Shown one piece after another: positions 20,787 to 33,589 of a DNA stretch of 64,000 nt. Location of the stretch: NCBI RefSeq assembly GCF_021155765.1, contig NC_060114.1:14393501-14457500 (forward strand). The letters run 5' to 3'. Numbering within the stretch: the stretch's first letter is position 1; every line of letters starts with the position of its first letter. This DNA comes from Diprion similis. Its lineage: Eukaryota > Arthropoda > Insecta > Hymenoptera > Diprionidae. The notes below the pieces were generated by a model. It was not told the origin of the DNA, ran no database searches, and saw only the letters and a program-made list of their open reading frames with translations. The position numbers were made by a program, and so were the translations under genes.

Positions 20787-23102
20787 CTGCAAGAACAATA
20801 GAAGATCGAAATAAAATGGTTTAAAATTTTACAAGAATAAGGGAGACAGAATTTCTCTATCACAGCTTGCAATGCATCACGAAATCACAGTATGAGAATT
20901 AGGGCACCAAACTGAATGGTAAACTACACGTGAATATCGTTTTTGTGCCAAAATCACGGTGCAAATGTTACTCCAAGTTTGATAGTTACGCGAGTCAGTA
21001 TAGATACAATCTATAAAAATTATTGAAATCGATGAGAAAAGTAGAGAAACCCGTCTCACTGTTGACGTGATAAAATGGTAAAAGGAAAATAGAATAACTA
21101 TGAGAGTACTGGGCGCAGATCCCTATTACCGACAGTTACCGACGTCACCGAGGCACAACCGTTTTTCTAAGATTTATCTACGTTCCTCTTGAGATCGCTG
21201 ACATTTTGTATCTTGTATAATATTAAACGAACAGTTTCAATATCGGCGCCTTTTTTCCGGCACAGTCAAATTCATACGTATATATACGTATACGTAATTC
21301 ATAGACTGGAGAAATGATCTATTCACTCCGATTTAGGTCGATGAGAGAGGTTTAATCGGAATAAAAATTATCCCCATAATTTTGATCGCTGCCACATAAA
21401 CAATTACTTAATACCGAATGCTTGCAATAAATTTTAAAATGATGAACGTCTCCAATACTGAACACGAAACGAAATATGGACGCTGTAATCTGCATGCGTC
21501 TACAGACATGTTATAACAAATTCGCACTACCTTTACACCGTAGAGTTAGTATATTCATATGAAGTAACCGTGTCATTGGATGGTGTCAATAAATATTCTT
21601 CCTGTACGAAAATTATACGCATGTGGTATAATGTTGAGAGCACGTCTTGGACGACTAAACAAAATTAGAGATATCTGGAAACTACATGAATAATCAAGTA
21701 AAGGAATGGTTGAATCACCTTGATTGCATATATCTGTGGACGTGAACACGGCAGGAATCCGAATTCTATTTCATAAATAGTTATTCAAATAGGCATACAA
21801 GTATTTATGTCAACTGCTTATTAAAAATCTCATACAACAAGTAATAAGTCGTCCATTTTGACATGCATGCATATTCAGACGCAGTCTCAAAACCGATGAC
21901 GAGAATTATCTAGTGCGATTTGAGTAAAAATAAAAAACAGTCGATATCAGATGGTTTTTTGAAACAGATATCGAATCTGTTTTCCGAAGAACTATTCTGC
22001 ATCAAACGATGTCATTACTCTTCATTCGTAAGAATCGAAGAGTGATTTTATACCGAGAATAAAATGAGTAATAGAAAATTTTGTAACCTTGTCCTGAATC
22101 CCTGATGTTTAAGTTGATTAATTAAAAATCGTTTGTTCCGGACAGCAGAGTAGAGATGATTATTTCGCTAATTAATAAGCAATTAATTAAATTGATCAAG
22201 CGCTAGAAATTTATATAGTATAAATGTTGGAAAAGTTATAAGCAAGCAATTGTATTGTAACTATGATAAGCAGGTAAAGATCAGAAAATTGTATAACTTA
22301 CTTTGCAAATTCTTCATTATCTTCTGTCACAATATACGTGATATTGATATTATTCACTCTCATGTATACGAAAGAAAATTATCAAAACGCTGCTCACACG
22401 AAGTTGTGTTAAGTAAATTTTAATTCACACTTCCACATCAGTAACTGGCACGTCAAATTTGCAAGTAAAATACCTTCAGAAATTAGCATGAGATACTTGC
22501 ATTACTTTATCGCATTACAGAGTTTAGTTGAGCAAGCGAATAATAATAGAGATGTTTTAGATGAAATGAATAATGAATAAAAAGATTTTCTATTGCAAAT
22601 TCTTTCCAGCAATAAATTACTACATACAAAAACATGCCATTTAATCCTGAACACTTGTAAAGGATGTTAGTTATTCAACCCATTCGCACGACGATATTCT
22701 TCCGAATAATTTGCCAGCAGTATGCATCATTAGTTAAAATTAGTGCAAACAAGTGTTATCTCAATTTTTTTTTCTTTTTTTTTTTTTCTTTTAGTGACGT
22801 ATTTACTAAATATGTAAAATTCTGTAAACTTGTTACGAACAGGTTGAACATAGGGATAAAATTTCCACCACAAGACTATTTCTGGTATTTGTAAGAAGAC
22901 AAAAATAGCTTGAAATAAGTTTAATAGGTATAAAATGTGTAGCCAGAGATGATGGAATTATTGGAAAGAGAATCAAAGCTCCCCATATTGCTGCATGCAA
23001 TAAAACGAAGGAAGGAAACAACAAGAAAAATAGAAATTGCTGAATGATAATCAGCTCAACCAGGGTTCTCCACACTTTTAAAAGAAGGGTCAATTGACTC
23101 AC
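20787..23102 (-). other. Serpin B intron between constant exons and the first intact cassette
   Basis: About 2.3 kb of AT-rich intron containing the broken cassette at 21665-21765 and no other signature. Bases 22275-22320 resemble the first 50 bases of the window, which supports the left edge being duplicated serpin intron. Confidence 0.5.
21665..21765 (-). pseudogene. Broken, truncated serpin B RCL cassette
   Basis: An acceptor in phase opens EFGFLPCSRP, followed by KVIQPFLYLIIH, clearly the VDRPFLYLITH block of cassettes 14-16 with Asp-Arg changed to Ile-Gln. The frame then shifts and stops after 33 residues, before the IFTG tail. Position and similarity mark it as a dead member of the array. 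Confidence 0.7.
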
Positions 23103-26100
23103 CAGTAACGGCGGCTGCTTCGCTACCTTCCTCGTTAACTTCGATGAAAGCCTTCTGAATAACTTTGCTAATTTTGAGCGGAACGTCAGCCATGCCAGAG
23201 AAGTCGGCGTTATTTCCGAACATATCAGACATTCCCATCTGAAACGAAACGCAGTGAATAAAAGCAATCGTGTAACCGTGAATAAAAAATAAAGACAGAA
23301 ATAACTGAGAAAAGCAAAATAAAATTAAATAAATAACAATCGGCTTTGTTGTACGAAACCAAATTGTTGAAATATTAGAGATATACCTTTGTCAAAGATT
23401 CCTTAAGGTCCAGTGTTGATTCGATCTTGAATTTCGGAAGGTACAACTCAACTTCACTTGGATAGGAGCGTTTCAAGCTATCGGTTAGATTCACGTTATG
23501 GAGGTTATCCTGTACGCGTTTCAGTCCATCGACTTGATTCGGCAGAATGATGATCATGCTGAGTTCTTTACCCTGAAGATGAGAAAGAAATGCTATAATT
23601 CCACGCCTTGAGAGCGTATAAAAATTTTCATCTTCCTTAACTTTTCGTCCCAGCACACAATTCAAAATTGTTCAGATTCAGTTTGGTTACAGAAACAGAT
23701 TGAAGAAAAGCTGAACGATCCTCTCAACGGTGTTAAAAACACATCATACTTCGATAATATTGTAAAAATTTTTCATCAAAAGTTACGGAAAAAGGAGTCC
23801 ATTTTTGGTCAGACGAGATAACTGTCTCACAAATATGTTGTCACTATTGTCTTTCCTCTTTGCAGAACATACCTCGTACGGTAGTTCGATGAATCTTGCA
23901 TCCAATTCCGGAAGAACTCCGTACCGGAAGCTTGCCTTCATGAACATAGTGGGGACATTAATGGTAGTTCTTGTATCAACGTGGAAAGGTCTGTCTTGAG
24001 TCTTGGTCGGGTCAAACTTTGTGGCCCAGTTACCCTTGAAGTAAACGGCGTTCACAAGAACCAGGGTGGTGTCAGGAGTGAGGCTATCTGTGTATAAAGA
24101 ATTGAGAAACAGTAGCACAAAAATCTAACAGGAATTGATTGGATCGCACAATCAAATGTACCTGGTTTAACCACATCCTTGATACGATGGTTAGTCTTCT
24201 CTTCACACCAAGCGTTTATGCTAGCAGCGGCAGTGGCTCCACGGGCAAAGTCAAGACTTTCCGTTTCCGCCAAGAACTTTGAAGCAGTTAATGCCTTGTA
24301 CGAAGCCTTTACGGGGATCAAGTTCGAAGTGTAGATTTTATTGGCGACCTTTAGTTGAACGCCTTTCACAGCCTGAAACGATCAGTGTCCTTCATTAATT
24401 GGAAGACTCCAATGCAATGCTTGCAAAACAAAAATTCATTCAAACTGCGGTGAGAAAAGATTGTTTAGAACATATCGAGATGCAAATTCCCGCTTACTAG
24501 ATACTGGTAAGAATATTCTTTAAGATCAGTGACTGCATCATCATTCTATCACTTTATAATTCCTTCGTCGAATATCATGGAGCAAGTTAGTCCAATAATC
24601 ATGAAATAGTGAAACGAATCATCAGCTTAACTTACATTCAACGATTCAATCAGCGACCTGTAACCAGATTGACCAAATTCGTTGTCGGCAGGAATTCCGA
24701 GAGATGATCGCATCTGCGTGGCAGTTGAACCACCAGCTCCATAAGCAGCCATGGCAAGAACAACCTGAGCACTCAACGGGGAGGTGATCAAGTTGCCTGT
24801 TTGCAATTCCGCAACCGTCTGTAATTTGAAAATAAACGTTGCTGAATGTGTGAGTTAAGAAGTTTGATTTCATGCATAGAAAAGAATACATGACGAAACA
24901 ATGATTCTTACTTTGTGCTACGAAAGCCCCAGACTTGATACTAGAACTTTCTGCACGTACCTTTAAAAATCCGTTAGAAAATCCATCGGTACTCCGAGCA
25001 ATGGTCCGAAGTGCTTCGTTGCTTTCTACAGCCATGGCGGAAACAGCGAATGCCGCAACGGAAAACAATAATACTGAAACATACGAATATATGTGAAGAA
25101 AATGTTACTGCAGTAGTAAAAAAAATTTTTTTCTTCTTTTCTAGACGATATCATCAGGAAATATTCATACGATTTCATCGACGGTATTAAAAGTATTTAA
25201 AACTTTCTAAATAACGCAAAGTTAGTTTGTCGCTGATCACGTGTTTCGGGTAATGTAATGCATAACTTAAATATGGCTTATGCAGTGAATCGAGTTTAGC
25301 TTGAAAGATGATAAAACTATTGCCGGACCATTTGTACACAAAATATAATAAACTAAGCTGCATCGCTGACTTTACCCTACAAGATAGACCCATTGAGTTA
25401 AAGTACTCAACTGTTTCTATATAAACCAGTAAAACTGGCTGTGTTAAAATTGTTGAATCATTGAGTCGCAATATGCACGTAAGAGTTTGATATTAATTTT
25501 GGATATAAAATGGATATTAGAAATACACGACAAGCCGTATTAAACAAAAACGAATTGGGTCATTCCATTCCTTTATTCTCTGAAAAATATTCAAAAGTAA
25601 AATGTCAATGGATCACCGATCACAGTTACGTTTAAACTTCGTAAACAAACACACGGGAATCGATACCACGATGTAAACAATCCGAAAAAGTTTATTACAT
25701 CAAAGTTGTTAAAATGGTTTAACATATCTGATGGATGAAAACACGACTGACATTACAAAATATTTGAAAACACCTCAAAAGATTAATGTGAAATAAATTT
25801 TCCTCTTTTCAAATTCAATTACATCAGTTGCCGACCGAACGTTTGCTGACGTTACAATAACACAACTGGGTGTAGATCTTAGAAGCATGCCTGGCTATCA
25901 CCACTATACACCGAATGACATCATCAGACAACTTAGGAACCCTCGGTCTATGTGCTAGTGGTTCTACGTGTCTGCGCATGCCTCGATCAGACCGCACCTA
26001 GCGTCATAGAACATCAAAAAATCATCCTTGCATTGCAAATGAAGGAAAATAAACACGGAGGATCTACTTGTTGGGCTTGGAAATCAATAGACAGTGTGCC

Positions 26101-26334
26101 AATTTCACCGTGATATTGTTGCTTCTTAATGACAAGGAAAAATTATCATTAATAATTCATGATAGAAGTATGGAATATACAAATAGTGTTGATGCCCACG
26201 GATTTACTAAGCTGATATGATAATGTCTGAATGAAAATTGGCTCTTTAGTCTCACCTTTGCGAGAATGACGTTTGAACGAGGAAACACAAACAACTTTGA
26301 CAAACCGGCCGGCGAATAACAACCGCTCTAGCAT
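23103..26334 (-). CDS. Serpin B constant region
   Basis: The shared part of a secreted serpin. Exons on the minus strand: 25073-24961 (signal peptide), 24818-24636, 24372-24162, 24087-23873, 23572-23387 and 23238-23103. Seen in order: hydrophobic [68 protein letters not shown] and the hinge [17 protein letters not shown]. The exon stops with one base of the next codon, which the cassettes complete. A candidate first exon (26334-26256) opens with ATG in MLERLLFAG, has a strong gtgaga donor in the right phase and follows an Inr-like site. The resulting leader would be long, so this exon is uncertain. With a 45-residue cassette the protein is about 419 residues. Confidence 0.88.
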
Positions 26335-26360
26335 CTGGAGGTACAAATAAGAGAACTGAA

Positions 26361-26368
26361 CTGACTGA
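26361..26368 (-). promoter_or_regulatory. Candidate Inr for serpin B
   Basis: On the minus strand the sequence ggTCAGTCAGTTCAGTTC has two overlapping matches to the arthropod initiator TCAGT, about 30 bases before the candidate start codon at 26334. There is no TATA box at the expected distance. Predicted from sequence only. Confidence 0.35.
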
Positions 26369-29300
26369 CCGAGAACTTACACTTACACTTTCACAATGAC
26401 GGTACGAGCTGTATAAGCAGTGATTTCAGGGGCGTAAACCTAATGGATGGAAAAAAACTCTCGACTGCATCTGCAGTGGAAAGCTGAAAATTGGTTCTCG
26501 TAGATAACGCGAATAGCAATCTGTGACGATAAACCAATGACGATTACTCATAGCTCGTCATCGCTTGGGCATGAAGGTTACACAGCATTATCCGTTCACG
26601 TACGATATATGGATGATCGTGTTTCCCAGCTATTCGCCTTTTTTTAGACATCAGAGTTTTGGCATTTTAATTGATGATAATAACAGCGAGCGTTAAAAAG
26701 AAGATTCGTTTATCGCAAATGCAGCCAGAATCTGTAGGAGTGTTTGGAAATTGTTTGCTAGAAGTCTTCGTATAGACGATTACACGATAAGTTCTACAAG
26801 TACGAAGAACACGCGTTAACCTTGACTATAACCGTCCCGAAATTAAATTGTGTTCCTTAAACATGAATGTATGTACACATACATGGTGAACATGAAACGG
26901 GTTTCTTATTATCGAGGTTGTTGCTTTTTATAATTCACTCTTTCTCTTTTTCCTAAGAAGTTACAAACTATTTTTTGCGTGTAGTAAACGTCAATTATAA
27001 CGTCGGGAATGTACCGCATCGTGCGTTACGTAAATCGATACTGGAAATATCCATTAGAAACTCGCGTATGTAAGACGTCAGCTAATTTGTGAAGTTAATT
27101 GATAAACGCTTATAATGGTTGTATCAACTGATAATCGTTATGTTATTACGGGTTAGTCATGAAATTATAATTTTTACATTTCTAGATTTTTTGAGATTGT
27201 CTACAACTTTACCACGAAATACAGCCATGTACAGAAATGGTACCGAGAAACACAGTTCATTATTTTTAATTTAATTTATTTTAAATAATGAAAAGTAGTC
27301 ACGATATTCGACTCCGATTAGAAATGAAGATTGAGGGGAAAAAAATTCCGTTGTTTACAAGACGACGAATTATCGCGCTTTCACACTTGAAATATGCTGA
27401 TGCACTAACTATCACAGAGAGGATATGTATTAAAGCGTCTTGTGGGTTATACATTGGGTCCGATCTTCGAAACAGGATTTTACTTCATATCCGTTTTTAT
27501 TACACGTCTCACGGCAATCCAGCGTGATGGGATTCAAAGCGATATATTCTACGAAAGACTCTCATAAGACTTCCACCATGAATATTTGCACAGACCGGAG
27601 CAACATGGTTCAAGGCTTCCAATGTAAGGTCAACGGAATTCTGTTTATTCTGTGCACGCACGCAAGCAAGCAAAATTTTCGCGTAAAAAATCCCCGATTT
27701 CGTGATCTTTATATTGTCTAAACTCTGGGAAGAAGACTAATAAAGATTTCGTGTTAACGAGGTTATTACGTGATGTGCATTTCCTCCTTAAATATCAAGA
27801 AAACGTAGAAAAAAAAGTATTTCAGTAATATCTGAAAGCTATGAAAACACGTCGACATTGCTGACGAAAGAAAGTTTAAGGGATGAAGTAAATTCGTGAA
27901 AAGTAGCAGCTTTTGAGCCGTGATCATGATTTTTTGATAACGCTAAGTGAAAATTAAGGACACATAACCATTGGCTGTTCAGCGAATTACGTTTTTATAC
28001 ACAGACAAGTAAACGAAGTTTGATACGATGCATCTACATGCAAAGCCACGGGCGATAGTCAATAATACTTCAAAGATTGCACAATACACAAGTCAACAAG
28101 GTCGTTATGGCAGTTAAAACATCCCGGTGAAACAATACAAGTTACGTCAGAGGTTGCCGGATCGATTTGAGATGCATGGTGATAAGGGATTGGAACCGTA
28201 TAAACTTGCTGCCAGTTGAACGATGGACGAACGGTGATTGCACATATGTCCTAATTAGGCATCCGTCAAACTAGTAAAGTCCATTTTTCCCGGGGATCAA
28301 ACGATGGAGATTTTCACTCCAGAACCATCATTGATTGATTGTTCTTTGGAAATGGATTCATCCATGAAGGATGTAAGCAAGAATGGTGACGATGTTATCT
28401 CAAACTCTAAACATTAGAATTGCAGGCAGAGTGAATCGAGCAATGGGATTCTGTGAATTCATCTTCTACTGAGAAATCAGACATTATACGTAAACGTTGA
28501 AAGACCTTACTGATTGCGAGATTGATTACACAAAACAAGATACTTCGTTATCAAATTTACACCCGAAATTTATGTATGTAAATTTAAAACGTACGGCTGA
28601 TGGTAGTGATGATTAGCCTTTGTTCCGTAGTAACATAAAAGCGAACGAATCACCTATTTTGATCGAGAGTAAAATCGATACTTTAGGCCAGAGGTCTAAA
28701 ATATTCTTAACGAAGCCTGTGACGACTAATGCATTTAAAATGATTAAAATTATCACAAATTTCCCTCCGGCAGTTCGTTGACAAGTTTTAAACTCCAAGC
28801 TCTTAACCAGTGCAATCCATTGATTGTGATATTTTTTGAGTTGAAGGTTATCCACTCGGTCAGCAAAAATACAAATCAATTTGATATCATTTTCATCAAC
28901 TTTAAACGCCTGCTTTCCGTTGAAATCGAGATTTCAGCTAGACCATTATCTATAACCGATGGACCAGGACAAATGTGAAAAACTTCACGCCTAGTCACGT
29001 GATAGAACAGGAATGACGGGTAGCGAAAAATATCGTGATGTTACTTACGGGTCCGCATCTTGAAGTGAGTTGAGGGTCAGCTCAGCTCGAGAATAAGATG
29101 TAAACTGAAGCTCAGCGGAAAGTGACTGCGCCTCATTATACATCCTCTCCTACCGCCGGTGTGAGTATCAAAGTCCCTGCCATTCCGACCGCGTCCCTCG
29201 ACGTTTGCATTGCCTCTCGTCTCACTTTGGTAACCATGAAAAGTTCTGCCTTTCTCTCTTCCTTTTCAAACAAAGAGAGTGCACAGGGGTTCGACACTCT

Positions 29301-32008
29301 CGGAAAATCCCCTTCATGAAGTTGAGTTCTTTCCTTTATTTGTTTTGTTTACATTCAAATATGCGAGCATGGAATCAACTGGCTGTACCAGTCGAATGAC
29401 ATCAGGTTGTATGTATAAGGCAAGGTTGATCATTTTTATTCGATATAGAAACAGGGTTTTAAGTTAATTTTAAATTTATTAAGTTTACAGTTCAGGAAGC
29501 TGGTCAGCAAAACTCGATATAAATTTTTTGAATTTTACTGCAAGGTAATCGACATCGAGAATTTATATGGAATTTTTATATTCCCAAGCCGCAAACTTCA
29601 CTTCAATAATACAATAATTGAAATTACTGAAATTATAAACAAAAGCTTGGATATCAAAACTTCGTTCAAAATTGTTAAGACTCTAGTAGATTCGTTCACT
29701 CTACGATGTAAACCATTTTCTCCAAACGTACTGAAATAATCTCGCAGAAGTGATCAATTTTTAATAATTACGGGAAAATATTTCGCCAATAGAGATTTGA
29801 CGGAACAAAACAAACAGATTATACGAATAACAATCTTCCGACAACAAATATGAGCCACTTTAAATGCAGCTTGATCAGTGGTCTGGCAGTGATACTTCAA
29901 GTGATAAAAATGCGGTGTTGACATTTTTACGGAAACGGCTGACCCAAGCTGTTGAATAACAATCGTACATACATCGTTACAGTTGGTGTAATCATAACCG
30001 CAAAACTGAAAATTAAAATGCATATGATCATGGAAGCTGCGGTAACAGGATAAACTGTAAGATATCGGATCGCATGTTATGGATGACGAAATAGTAATAA
30101 TCAGGAAAAATCGTGATCCGAAACGTTGGGGTGATAAAAACAAGCCGATAAGGCATTTGCGACGCGGGCCTGATGGGCTTCCGAATGTCTTCCAAATTGC
30201 CAAAGCAATAGCGACGTGACGATATGTTTCGGACTGAAAAATGTTCTACAACCTTTTTTTTGAACTGGTTTTGAAGAAAAAAAAATTTTTTAGGGAGTTG
30301 AATTTTTTTGGGAAAAACGATTAACCGATTCTTAGACGAATTCACGACAACTCTCGACTATGAATTTTGAATGTATCTTTGTTGTATCTTTCAAGTCGAA
30401 GTGTAGCCTGACATCAAAAGGTCTACTGATATCTCTGCGTATGATAACAATCGTAAAAATAACTCTAAATGGTGTGTGAATTAGACAGTCACAGGTTAAA
30501 GTTCTCGGGATAAACACTTTGAGTTTCGCAACTTATCGTCGATTCGTACGCCTGAATGGGTGAAACTTTCTGAATAATAACAGCATCCCTAAAAGTCTGA
30601 TTTTTTTTCTTTAATTTAAATACAATGAAATTATTTCTAGAAGTTACAAATATTCAAACTTTCTCAGAGTTTTTCAGAATTCTCGAAAAGTTCTGCAAAG
30701 TTTTATTTTTTATTTCAATCACTTCGAGATTGGTGTCATGACAGAATAGTTCTAGTTGTTTGAAAAATTCAATAACATAATAATTTCCATCAACAATAAA
30801 GAATTTTCAAAACGAACGTTCTGATGAATTAATTTATTGATTAATCTATTTTTCAAGCACCTTGGTCATTTTCATCGATTTTCCACAATCAATTTCAACT
30901 AGTTATGACTCTACAAAATTATAGATGAATTACAAAAAGTTAATTTGACTTCCCACAAAATTTGAAACGTATTTTTATAGAGAGCTGAGATGATTTAGAA
31001 ATTTCTCGATGTTTCCAAAACGTTAAGTATTAATACTGTGAAATAAAAATTTGGTAATATTTAAAAAAATGGAAAACAAATCTCATCATGAGACCATTCT
31101 TAGAATGATCGGAATAAGAAATAACATTTCCGAGAATTTTTCTAAATTATTAAGAAGAATGGAATTTTAACAAAGGTTAGAATGGTTAAAAATTCAAAGT
31201 GATTCCAACGATACCAATATTTTTTATTACTCCAGTTACGAGCACATATTGTGTAAAATAACGAAAAATCATTACTATTGATTCATCGAATGCTCGGCAA
31301 ATACGACCGTTAAATAAATATTTTCACCTCAAATCAGAGTGTCTCCTAATTTACTGGAACGACTTATCGTATTTCTGAAATGATTAGACCAATTATCAAA
31401 GCTAAAATTCAAGACCTTCTAAGAGAGTAATAAAAATGCTTGATGCCTAGTTTAATCACTTCCGATTTCTGGAAAAGCATAATGTGGATGACTTAAAACG
31501 AATCTGGGTAATATTTCAAGATAAGTTTTATTATCTAAGTTCCCGCTCCGCGAGTGATGGGTGTACATCACTTAGTCGAGCGAGATGTGATTCAACTTTG
31601 AAACCGAGTGTAATTATTATAAATAACATCGGGTCCGTTGGATGTTTGCGGGTCACAATTTCAAATCAATTCTCTTGCGTGTTTGTCGAGACTTTTAAAC
31701 AACCGAGAGCCTTGAAACCCTGATTTGTATACTGGAAGGTGCAGAACCTGAGCAGTTTGAAACTCGTCTTTCTCTGATTTAACCAGAAATTTCATCTCAC
31801 GTAGTATATAATTTCAAAATTGCTTTATTTGATAACTGCGTCACACAAAAATGCTCTCTCAATAACTTATACAGCTGCATAAAAAAACTTGTCAATTTTC
31901 ACACAATTTTCAGCCCGAAAGTATCACTGCCAAGGAATGACGAAGAGGTGCAGCACAGTGCAACAACTCGATATATATATAGACGTATAATTGATTAGTA
32001 GAAACCGA
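26369..32008. other. 5.6-kb intergenic region
   Basis: No exon with a recognisable domain or splice context was found on either strand. Several frames of 60-150 codons exist (for example 29754-30203 on the minus strand), but they overlap in different frames and show no conserved motif. The region probably holds serpin B upstream regulation and the 3' ends of the cysteine-rich cluster. Confidence 0.4.
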
Positions 32009-32316
32009 TCAACAAATTGGCTTTTCCAACGTGCGACGCACTCGACAAGGTCCACAATCGCATATCCTCGAGTGGTAATTATTTTTCTCGTCGTTAGCAC
32101 ACTCGGCTGTTTCTTTTTTCTTGGTCAATGGACCTTCGAGGATGCGTCTGACCCGACAGGGACTGCAATCACAGCCTGGATTTTCCTTGAAGTCCTTGCA
32201 TCCTTCCTGTAGACAATGATTTGAAATTATGTGATTTGAAAAACGTGCTCCTGTGAAGCAGCAGACAAGGATAATACTTTTCTGGAACACTTTAGATTTC
32301 TTTTTTCTGATGTCAT
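32009..32316 (-). CDS. Small cysteine-rich protein with two CDCxPCRVRR modules
   Basis: Function unknown. Two exons: 32316-32278 (ATG, MTSEKRNLKCSRK) and 32206-32009, joined in phase 0 across a short intron with a gtatta donor and a ctacag acceptor, giving 77 residues. The second exon contains two copies of a module, CDCSPCRVRRILE and CDCGPCRVRRTLE, separated by a lysine-rich linker, and ends in Cys. There is no signal peptide. The CxCxxC core recurs in the neighbouring genes at 33.6 and 38.5 kb. Metal binding or a disulfide-rich structural role is possible but not shown. The first exon is the weaker part; the second could instead be a terminal exon of the gene at 33590-34608, whose second exon also ends in phase 0. 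Confidence 0.6.
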
Positions 32317-32712
32317 TTTACAATGAAGGTTCATTGAAGCTCTCAAAAGGTCCGTAATTTGTTTCATGATAATAATGAAAGAAACAAATTCATTGAAAAA
32401 CGATTACAAACTTCTATGGTCACAACAACGTGTCTATAAATAAACCGATTCTCGTCCTTATCCTCGGAGCAAACGTTAAATAAATATTGAAACACCGCGA
32501 TGAAAGCTTTTCAGAAGAATCGATGATTAGAGTAAAACGTTCGAACGATTAATACACATTTAAATACAAATGTTTACTGTGTGAACTAATGAATTCGTCT
32601 TCAATCGCGTTCGACGAGTCACGTGATAGGTTATTTTCCACAATTAAATACAAACTTGTTTCTTGTTTGGTTTCTTTTCGGAAATAACTGCAGTTGTTTT
32701 GACTGCTGCTCA

Positions 32713-33015
32713 TCAGTAATCGTTCAATGATAACGAAATCACAGGAAATATTTGAGAACGATAATAGCGAACCGTGTATTCGCCGTGTGATTTCTCAGGA
32801 GAAACCGTCTTTTCTTTCGAACCGCAAGGATCGCGAGAACGTGGACGAGGACAGGAATCGAGGCTTGGCAAAAATGGCGGTTGGCAACATTTCCTTTCGC
32901 ACGAATGCATTGCGGATGGTCTCGAGAAGCTGCACGATTCTTCCTTGGGTTTCGGGCTGCTAATATCACGCCACTCGAAATGCGGAATGGGGATCTGTGA
33001 ATCCAACGATAGCAT
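32713..33015 (-). CDS. Cysteine- and proline-rich open frame, probably a terminal exon
   Basis: Unrecognised. A 100-codon frame starts at an ATG at 33015, but just before the cysteine-rich part there is a good acceptor (ggattcacag, exon from 32994) after a T-rich tract. I therefore think it is a spliced terminal exon in phase 0. Seen: SCERKCCQPP, many Ser/Pro/Arg residues, DSCPRPRSRDPCG, then a tyrosine-containing tail. It lacks the CxCxxC core of its neighbours. It lies between two other terminal-looking cysteine-rich exons. Confidence 0.45.
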   Translation of the reverse strand: MLSLDSQIPIPHFEWRDISSPKPKEESCSFSRPSAMHSCERKCCQPPFLPSLDSCPRPRSRDPCGSKEKTVSPEKSHGEYTVRYYRSQIFPVISLSLNDY

Positions 33016-33089
33016 AAAATGAAGACAAAAAAAAATTAAAAATTATCGTATCCATTTGGAAAGTCTTCTGACGATACTTTTAGGAATAA

Positions 33090-33310
33090 TCATGAGTTTG
33101 GAACCTTCAATGGCGTGCAGAGGAACCAGTCAAGGGGACGTTTGATCAGATCAAACAGCGAGATTGTGTTTCTCCTGCATCGACAAGGCGGAAGTGGTTC
33201 TTTGCACGGTATTTTAGGACGTGAAGAAATTTCATATTCTCTCATTTTCCGAGGTGCAATGAAACATTCGTCAGAAGTTTGCGACTCGGAATTGCATCTT
33301 CGCGCAGCGA
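33090..33310 (-). CDS. Cysteine-rich terminal exon, parent gene unclear
   Basis: Unrecognised. After a ttttcgcag acceptor a frame of 73 residues stays open to a TGA. It contains CNSESQTSDEC, a CKEPLPPCRCRRN block (a reduced CxC version of the cluster motif) and a hydrophobic tail. It needs one leading base from an upstream exon. The first exon at 34557-34608 leaves exactly one G, so it could splice here, but this is inference. No ATG exon was found closer by. Confidence 0.45.
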
Positions 33311-33589
33311 CTGCGAAAATGTTATTATGACTAGGCGCTTTTCAATCAAATCATTTAGCTAAAAATCCACTCCAAGAAAGTTTGCTGAGGTATAAGATAA
33401 TTGACCTAACCTCAAATAATACTCATATACTGATATTTTTATTCGTTGTACCTACTGAAGAAAGAATCTCTGCTGAAAAAATAATGGTAGATCGTTCATC
33501 TGTAGAACTTGACTCACTTATCTGATATACTAATTTTTCCAATCCAGCTCAGTGACTTGTCATCATTTACACGTCTAATCTCTGACCTC

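Noticed and set aside
29754-30345. Overlapping minus-strand frames of 105 and 149 codons, hydrophobic in parts, considered as a decayed chemoreceptor
   Set aside because: No receptor motif, no consistent frame and no splice structure could be established.
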